A stretch of DNA of 64,000 nt from Gordonia bronchialis DSM 43247 (GTDB lineage Bacteria > Actinomycetota > Actinomycetes > Mycobacteriales > Mycobacteriaceae): NCBI RefSeq assembly GCF_000024785.1, contig NC_013441.1, positions 1,178,001-1,242,000 on the forward strand, given 5' to 3'. Position numbers and translations under genes: made by a program. Of the stretch, positions 58,390 through 64,000 are shown in pieces. The notes below the pieces were generated by a model. It made no database searches, had not been told where the DNA came from, and worked only from the letters and a program-made list of their open reading frames with translations. The first letter of the stretch is position 1. Each line of letters opens with the position of its first letter.

Positions 58390-59358
58390 TTAGTTGGTTC
58401 CGGCCTCTGCTGGGACCGGGTTCTCACGGTAGCTGGTGACCGTGTGGGCCGCCCAGTAGGCGGCCTCGTACTCGACCGGCGGGACGTGTCCGATCTCGCC
58501 GTGCAGACGGCGGTGGTTGAACCACTCGATGTACTCGGCGACCGCGATCTCGACGTCGCCGACACCGCCCCACCCGCTCTTCGGGCGCATGATCGGGTTG
58601 CGGATACATTCCGCCTTGAATAACGAGTTGAACGCCTCGGCCATCGCGTTGTCATACGAATCACCCTTGGAGCCAACCGAAGTCACCGCTTCAGCTTCGG
58701 CGAGACGCTCGGTGTAACGAATCGCTCGATACTGCACTCCGCGGTCCGAGTGGTGAATCAGTCCGGCCACATCCTGGCCGGCACGATCACGCGCCCACAA
58801 TCCCATGTCTAAGGCGTCCAATGCGAGGTCGGTGTGCATCGTGGTCGAGACCTGCCAGCCGACGACCACGCGCGAGTACACGTCGAGGATGAACGCCGCG
58901 TACACCCACCCGGAGTGGGTGCGGATGTAGGTCAGGTCCGCCACCCACAAGGTGTTCGGCGCCTCGGCGGTGAACTGCCGGCCGACTCGGTCGGCCGGTT
59001 GCGGGGTTTCGGCGCCATCGCTGCGGGTGGTCCTGCGTGTCTTCAACCTCGGTATCCCTTGCAGTCCATCGGCTTTCATCAATCGTTCGACAGTGCAGCG
59101 CGCCACGTCGATATCCTTTCTGCGTAGTTCGGCGTGGACCTTGCGGGCACCGTAGACGCCGAGATTGTCGGCGTGCACGGTGCGGATCTCGCCGAGCATC
59201 TCCCGGTCACGCACCGTGCGTGGCGCCTCGGTCTTGTTCGCACTCAGGTGGGCTCGTACCGTGGACGGAGCGATCTGGGCGGCCGTGTCGCGTAGGGCCG
59301 CGCAGATCGGATCGACTCCGTGTTCGTCGCGAGAAGCGGCGACGAACTCCACGATCAA
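58390..59358 (-). CDS. IS3-family transposase OrfB (copy 2)
   Basis: A 322-residue protein identical at the amino-acid level to OrfB of copy 1, with all three catalytic acidic residues intact (VADLTYI, HHSDRGVQY and AEAFNSLFKAE). It is therefore likely active. Confidence 0.93.
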   Translation of the reverse strand: MIVEFVAASRDEHGVDPICAALRDTAAQIAPSTVRAHLSANKTEAPRTVRDREMLGEIRTVHADNLGVYGARKVHAELRRKDIDVARCTVERLMKADGLQGIPRLKTRRTTRSDGAETPQPADRVGRQFTAEAPNTLWVADLTYIRTHSGWVYAAFILDVYSRVVVGWQVSTTMHTDLALDALDMGLWARDRAGQDVAGLIHHSDRGVQYRAIRYTERLAEAEAVTSVGSKGDSYDNAMAEAFNSLFKAECIRNPIMRPKSGWGGVGDVEIAVAEYIEWFNHRRLHGEIGHVPPVEYEAAYWAAHTVTSYRENPVPAEAGTN

Positions 59359-59681
59359 CGCTGTGGGCGGTCGATCTCCGCGGCAAAAAAAGCCGACGCC
59401 TGCTTCAAGATCGTGTTCGCCCGCCGCAGCTCGCGGTTCTCCCGCTCGAGCTGCGCGATCCGCTCGGAATCGCTGCTCGTGGTACCCGGCCGCTGCCCGC
59501 CATCGATTTCGGCTTGCTTGACCCAGGTGCGTAGCGCCTCCGGGTGCACACCGAGTTGATCGCCGATCCGTTTGAACGCTCCCGGCCGTGTGGCCGGGTC
59601 CTTGCGGGCTTCCACCGCCATCCGCGTCGCTCGCTCCTTCAGCTCAATGCTGTACTTCCGAGGTGCTGCCATGCTCTCCAT
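59355..59681 (-). CDS. IS3-family transposase OrfA (copy 2)
   Basis: A 108-residue HTH protein identical to OrfA of copy 1, with the same slippery T7 run and 4-bp overlap with orfB. Confidence 0.92.
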   Translation of the reverse strand: MESMAAPRKYSIELKERATRMAVEARKDPATRPGAFKRIGDQLGVHPEALRTWVKQAEIDGGQRPGTTSSDSERIAQLERENRELRRANTILKQASAFFAAEIDRPQR

Positions 59682-59724
59682 CCTTCACAGGTTCGAGAGC
59701 CTCCGACGAACCCGGGGCGGTTCA

Positions 59725-60865
59725 CGGCGTTCGCGCAGAACTTTCCCGAGGGCAGATGCGCCAATGCGGAGGCTTTGAGGTCGGCGTGGACTTGCTCGAT
59801 GATCGCATGACCGCGGTGAGTCTTGTCGGCGGTCACGGTGTCCAGGTCGCTGGTGGTGAAGAACGCATGAAACCGCCACACGTCGAACAAGCCGTCTCCC
59901 TCGGCTGCGAAGTCAGGGATACGGCGCACCACCAGCCGTCCGGATACCTGCAGGCGCTTGGCTTTGGAGGTGAACGCGGTGAACGGTACTTCGGCGACCT
60001 CGGCCCGCGAGACCCACTGGCCGCTGTCTTCGTCGAAGACGGCGTCGGTGTACTCGATCGGCGTCCATGCATCTGCCGGTATCTCGCTGATCGCTGCTCG
60101 GACGTGGGAATCCTGACGCACGGTGACCGACACCTGCGCACCGGCCCGGAGCGCGGTGGTGATCGCGCGATGGCCGTAGAACGCTGAATCCGCTCGCAGC
60201 AGTATCGGTCCCGACGCATCGGACGACCGTAGCCGCCGCACGGTGGCCAGGGTGTCGGCGATCAACCGATGCGCCCCGCGCGCGGAGTTACACGCCCCTT
60301 TGCGCAGGCGTTGAGCGGCGATCACCGGCGCACCGTCACCACAGGTGAGGGTGGTGATCGCCGAGTTCAGCCCACGCACTCGGGTGTAGCCGAATCCGAC
60401 GCCCTGCTTGGCCGGGCCGTGGACCTCGATGATCGAGTCGTCGATATCGATCATCACCGGCCCGTCGATCCCCGCCAGCACCGGAGTATGGCGAGCCAGT
60501 CCCGCCAACAGCCGGGTGGCGATCGCATCGGCTTGGCGGACATGCCCGAACCGGAACTCGCGAAGAAACGATCCCAACGTCGACGGGGCGTAAGGATGGT
60601 CGAACACCTTGCCCATCGCGCCGTGTCGCAACACGGCCATGTCGTCGATGCTGTCGGCGCCCGCCACCATCCCCGCCACCAGGGAAAACATTTTCCGATC
60701 CGGATGGGCGCCCTTGTCGGTGGGCACGCTCAGATGCTCGCGGGCCAACTCCGACAGGCTGGCGCGTTCGGCCAGCGCCATCACCGGCACCACCCCCGCA
60801 GCGGCGAGGAGATTCGGATCGTCACAGGATGCAGACCGGACCGGGTGAGTGTGAGACAATCGCAT
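59725..60865 (-). pseudogene. IS1380-family transposase, C-terminus lost
   Basis: About 380 residues from ATG 60865: DPNLLAAAGVVPVMALAERA, GMVAGADSIDDMAVLRHG, then the DDE region with MIDIDDSIIEVHGPAKQG (first Asp) and LLRADSAFYGHRAI (second Asp). It extends to IIEQVHADLKASALAHLPSG near the expected third acidic residue. The last 60-80 residues of a usual protein of around 460 are replaced by IS3 sequence, so it is inactive or nearly so. Confidence 0.88.
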
Positions 60866-60984
60866 CTACGACATGCCCTCCTGTGTGTGTGGATGGAACC
60901 CTAGAGAAGTCCCATTCTGTCACTCAGACAGGGCATTTCGTTTATCCCTCACCGACCGATCACAAGCAAATCGGTGGATCGAGG
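59725..60984. mobile_element. IS1380-family element, truncated
   Basis: The right terminus is the complement of CCTCGATCCACCGATTTG (ending 60984), resembling IS1380-type ends. It is inserted in IS3 fragment 3 between the bases equivalent to CATGT and CTAAGG of the full IS3. The other terminus and the 3' part of the transposase gene are missing, cut by IS3 copy 2. Confidence 0.8.
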
Positions 60985-61559
60985 CTAAGGCGTCCAATGC
61001 GAGGTCGGTGTGCATCGTGGTCGAGACCTGCCAGCCGACGACCACGCGCGAGTACACGTCGAGGATGAACGCCGCGTACACCCACCCGGAGTGGGTGCGG
61101 ATGTAGGTCAGGTCCGCCACCCACAAGGTGTTCGGCGCCTCGGCGGTGAACTGCCGGCCGACTCGGTCGGCCGGTTGCGGGGTTTCGGCGCCATCGCTGC
61201 GGGTGGTCCTGCGTGTCTTCAACCTCGGTATCCCTTGCAGTCCATCGGCTTTCATCAATCGTTCGACAGTGCAGCGCGCCACGTCGATATCCTTTCTGCG
61301 TAGTTCGGCGTGGACCTTGCGGGCACCGTAGACGCCGAGATTGTCGGCGTGCACGGTGCGGATCTCGCCGAGCATCTCCCGGTCACGCACCGTGCGTGGC
61401 GCCTCGGTCTTGTTCGCACTCAGGTGGGCTCGTACCGTGGACGGAGCGATCTGGGCGGCCGTGTCGCGTAGGGCCGCGCAGATCGGATCGACTCCGTGTT
61501 CGTCGCGAGAAGCGGCGACGAACTCCACGATCAACGCTGTGGGCGGTCGATCTCCGCGG
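60985..61559 (-). mobile_element. IS3-family fragment 3 (orfB 5' half)
   Basis: The sequence is identical to about 575 bp of the full IS3, from within orfB (at CTAAGGCGTCC) to CTCCGCGG just before the A7/T7 slippery run. It is bounded by the IS1380-like terminus on the left and by 14 bp of primase gene on the right. The open frame on the minus strand from 61534 encodes the N-terminal half of OrfB. Confidence 0.88.
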
Positions 61560-61573
61560 AACGCTGGCTGAAA
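60993..61573. repeat. 581-bp direct repeat, left copy (IS1634 target duplication)
   Basis: Begins TCCAATGCGAGG inside IS3 fragment 3 and ends GCTGGCTGAAA. The last 14 bp (AACGCTGGCTGAAA) are primase, not IS3, sequence. It abuts the left terminus of the IS1634-family element exactly. An identical segment abuts the right terminus. Confidence 0.85.
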
Positions 61574-63196
61574 CCTGACTTAGCTCATTTTCGTCTGTTT
61601 CGCGGTTTGCGGGGCTGTGACCTGGGGTGTTGGGTTCGGAGGTGGACACTAACCGGCGGTGCTTAGGCTGGTCATGTGGCGTTCGTGCGGACGGTGAAGA
61701 CGAAGTCGGGGGCAACGGCTGTCCAGATTGTGTACTCGAATCGTGGTGGGGCGCGCAGGATCGAGCACATCGGATCTGGTCATGACGAACAGGAGGTCGC
61801 CGCGTTGAAAGCGGCGGCTGCTGCGCGGCTGTCGCAGGGGCAGCAGCAACTGGACCTGGGGATCGCCGCCGTCGATGGGGCTGGGCCACTACCGATCACC
61901 AGTTCGCGGATGGCGGTGCTGGTCGATGCGTTGCTGAGAATCTATGACGAACTCGGATTCACCGAGAAGACGTACGGCGACAACGTGTTTCGTGATCTCG
62001 TACTGGCCAGGATCATCGAGCCGACGAGCAAACTCGATTCGCTGCGGGTCCTGGATGAAGCGGGAGTGAATGCACCGTCGTATGCGACGGTCACCCGCCA
62101 CCTGCGCATGTTTGCCGAGCCGCGGTGGCAGCGTGAGCTGTCGCGGGCGTGCGCCGAGCACGCCCGCCTCGGGCCGGCGACGCTGTGTTTGTATGACGTG
62201 ACGACCCTGTACTTCGAGACCGACAAGGCCGACGGGTTTCGCGAACCGGGGTTCTCCAAGGAACGGCGCCTGGAACCGCAGATCACGGTCGGGTTGTTGA
62301 CCGACGTGTCGGGGTTTCCGTTGATGATGGAAGCGTTCGAAGGAAACCGGGCCGAGACATTGACGATGATGCCGACGCTGACCGCCTTCATGACCGCCCA
62401 CAAGCTCACCGATGTGACCGTGGTGGCCGATGCCGGCATGATCTCGACGGACAATATGAAAGCCATCGAGGATGCCGATCTGACGTTCATTCTGGGGGAG
62501 AAGATCCCGACGGTCCCCTATCTGATCAGCAAGTGGCACAAAGACAATCCCGGATCGACACCGCCGGACGGGTTGACCTTGACCCAACGCAAACCGGCGA
62601 ACTCGAAGACCAGCTACCGCAGGGACCGGGTGGTGTACTACCGCTACAGTGCTGATCGTGCCCGACGCAGCCTGCGGGGCATCACCGAGCAGTTGGAGAG
62701 GGCGGAAAAGGCTGTGGCAGGCAAGATCCCGGTCAAACGTAACCGGTTCGTCACCCTGACCGGCGCGGACAAGAGTGTCAACACTGCGTTGGCTAAGAAG
62801 GCCAAGACCCTCGCGGGATGGAAGGCGTATGCGACGAACATCGACTCTCCAACACCGGATTTCGTGATCGGCTCGTACCACCAGCTGTGGCGCATCGAGA
62901 AGAGCTTCCGCATGTCGAAATCTGATCTGGCCGCCCGCCCGATCTTCCACCACCTCGAGGGATCGATCCGGGCGCACCTGACGATCGTGTTCGCCGCACT
63001 CGCGATCACCCGGATCGTCGAAGCCCGCACCGGATGGTCGATCAAGAAGTTCGTCACCACCGCACGCCGCTACCGCACCATCGAGATCCAAGCCGCCGGT
63101 CAGACCGTCACCGCCGCAGATCCGCTCCCCGACGACCTGGCTCAGGCTCTGCGCGACCTCGCCCCAGACGTGGACACTAATTTGAGCTAAGTCAGG
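61574..63196. mobile_element. IS1634/IS1549-type element (intact, 1623 bp)
   Basis: Terminal 14-bp perfect inverted repeats CCTGACTTAGCTCA at 61574-61587 and 63183-63196. It encodes one transposase whose stop codon lies inside the right repeat. It is flanked by 581-bp identical direct repeats. Members of this family (IS1634 of Mycoplasma, IS1549 of Mycobacterium) are known for unusually long, variable target duplications, which supports the reading. Confidence 0.88.
61676..63190 (+). CDS. IS1634-family (IS4 superfamily) transposase
   Basis: A 504-residue DDE transposase with an insertion domain. The first Asp is in LCLYDVTTLYFET and the second in VVADAGMIST. The third acidic residue lies in the YREK-type signature YHQLWRIEKSFRMSKSD. 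The C-terminal IRAHLTIVFAALAITRI segment is typical of the IS1634/IS1549 group. The GTG start at 61676 lies 6 nt after a TAGGCT box (61664-61669), suggesting a leaderless transcript. No frameshift or stop is seen, so it is presumably active. Confidence 0.92.
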   Translation: MAFVRTVKTKSGATAVQIVYSNRGGARRIEHIGSGHDEQEVAALKAAAAARLSQGQQQLDLGIAAVDGAGPLPITSSRMAVLVDALLRIYDELGFTEKTYGDNVFRDLVLARIIEPTSKLDSLRVLDEAGVNAPSYATVTRHLRMFAEPRWQRELSRACAEHARLGPATLCLYDVTTLYFETDKADGFREPGFSKERRLEPQITVGLLTDVSGFPLMMEAFEGNRAETLTMMPTLTAFMTAHKLTDVTVVADAGMISTDNMKAIEDADLTFILGEKIPTVPYLISKWHKDNPGSTPPDGLTLTQRKPANSKTSYRRDRVVYYRYSADRARRSLRGITEQLERAEKAVAGKIPVKRNRFVTLTGADKSVNTALAKKAKTLAGWKAYATNIDSPTPDFVIGSYHQLWRIEKSFRMSKSDLAARPIFHHLEGSIRAHLTIVFAALAITRIVEARTGWSIKKFVTTARRYRTIEIQAAGQTVTAADPLPDDLAQALRDLAPDVDTNLS

Positions 63197-63777
63197 TCCA
63201 ATGCGAGGTCGGTGTGCATCGTGGTCGAGACCTGCCAGCCGACGACCACGCGCGAGTACACGTCGAGGATGAACGCCGCGTACACCCACCCGGAGTGGGT
63301 GCGGATGTAGGTCAGGTCCGCCACCCACAAGGTGTTCGGCGCCTCGGCGGTGAACTGCCGGCCGACTCGGTCGGCCGGTTGCGGGGTTTCGGCGCCATCG
63401 CTGCGGGTGGTCCTGCGTGTCTTCAACCTCGGTATCCCTTGCAGTCCATCGGCTTTCATCAATCGTTCGACAGTGCAGCGCGCCACGTCGATATCCTTTC
63501 TGCGTAGTTCGGCGTGGACCTTGCGGGCACCGTAGACGCCGAGATTGTCGGCGTGCACGGTGCGGATCTCGCCGAGCATCTCCCGGTCACGCACCGTGCG
63601 TGGCGCCTCGGTCTTGTTCGCACTCAGGTGGGCTCGTACCGTGGACGGAGCGATCTGGGCGGCCGTGTCGCGTAGGGCCGCGCAGATCGGATCGACTCCG
63701 TGTTCGTCGCGAGAAGCGGCGACGAACTCCACGATCAACGCTGTGGGCGGTCGATCTCCGCGGAACGCTGGCTGAAA
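63197..63777. repeat. 581-bp direct repeat, right copy (with IS3 fragment 4)
   Basis: Identical to 60993-61573. 63197-63763 is IS3 orfB sequence and 63764-63777 is the primase-derived AACGCTGGCTGAAA, which here continues into the rest of the primase gene. This shows which copy carries the original right flank. Confidence 0.85.
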
Positions 63778-64000
63778 TGCGTCTACGAGATACCCGCGAG
63801 CCCGGTCGCCGCCTGGCCTTCGCGATGAGTGAATGTTGTAGTTGCGCGAAAGTAGGCGTCCCAACCCTTGCGGGGTGAGCGCCTTCTCGAACTTGGATGC
63901 TGTTCCCCACATGTGGGAGTACTTTGCGGAGAGACGCGCTAGAAGGTCGTCGGTGGGTATGAACGTTTCGTCGTCGCACCACACTTCGGCGATGTTGCGT
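63764..64000 (-). pseudogene. Phage/plasmid primase C-terminal domain (DUF3631-like), partial, fused to IS3
   Basis: The minus-strand frame enters from outside the window as RNIAEVWCDDETFIPTDDLL and continues through ARLSAKYSHMWGTASKFEKA and LTPQGLGRLLSRNYNIHSSR to GYLVDAFQPAF. This matches the DUF3631 tail found at the C-terminus of phage bifunctional primase/helicase proteins. At FQPAF it reads in frame into IS3 OrfB (RGDRPPTALIVEF...) and stops at 63187. The native last residues are lost. Confidence 0.7.

Larger units (their letters stand above)
58360..59724. mobile_element. IS3-family element, copy 2 (intact, 1365 bp)
   Basis: The same length and terminal repeats as copy 1. It joins phage sequence on the left to a truncated IS1380-like transposase gene on the right. 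No target duplication is visible (left CTT, right CGG), so the right flank has probably been replaced by deletion or recombination between IS copies. Confidence 0.92.

Overview
High-GC actinobacterial DNA, most likely from a mycolic-acid-containing member of the Mycobacteriales close to Gordonia (genus is an inference). The signs are the rplJ-rplL and rpoB-rpoC clusters, a complete mce lipid-import operon, DUF732, IniA-like dynamins, a GT87 mannosyltransferase, and many starts that lie 6-8 nt after a TANNNT -10 box (probable leaderless mRNAs).

Region 1 (1-6.4 kb): 3' end of a zinc hydrolase gene, an alpha/beta hydrolase, a convergent CocE/NonD hydrolase, then rplJ-rplL with a structured leader and strong terminator, and a polyprenyl-phosphate-mannose-type mannosyltransferase. 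Region 2 (6.6-18.9 kb): mceG ATPase, two YrbE permeases, six Mce proteins (MceA-F) and two Mce-associated membrane proteins, almost all with 1-4 bp overlaps. Region 3 (19.3-26.8 kb): rpoB and rpoC. Region 4 (26.8-29.2 kb): MarR regulator divergent from an epoxide hydrolase over palindromic operators, and a VapBC pair. Region 5 (29.2-39.7 kb): a damaged accessory block holding a frameshifted AlbA/schlafen-domain membrane protein, three small aspartate-rich DxDGDG-repeat proteins, a VOC protein, a 5'-truncated dynamin-like GTPase, an intact IniA-like dynamin, an Hsp70-like protein with a lipoyl-like tail in another frame, a Y-family polymerase, a frameshifted lipase and a dense repeat patch. Region 6 (39.7-48.2 kb): a racemase/acetyltransferase/phosphatase-family operon, a YcnI-CopC-CopD copper cluster, two alpha/beta hydrolases and a small secreted protein with a frameshift.

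Region 7 (48.3-64 kb) is a prophage remnant. It begins at a 3' fragment of tRNA-Lys(UUU), the probable attachment site, and holds small phage genes, a tape-measure gene split by an IS3-family element, an HTH protein, and a nest of insertion sequences: two full 1365-bp IS3 copies, a truncated IS1380-like element and an intact 1623-bp IS1634-family element. The last is flanked by identical 581-bp direct repeats, best explained as an exceptionally long target-site duplication. The window ends in a phage-type primase fragment fused in frame to IS3 sequence.

Several genes in regions 5-7 are broken by single-base indels, some at homopolymers. These may be real pseudogenes or uncorrected sequencing errors; the sequence alone cannot decide.
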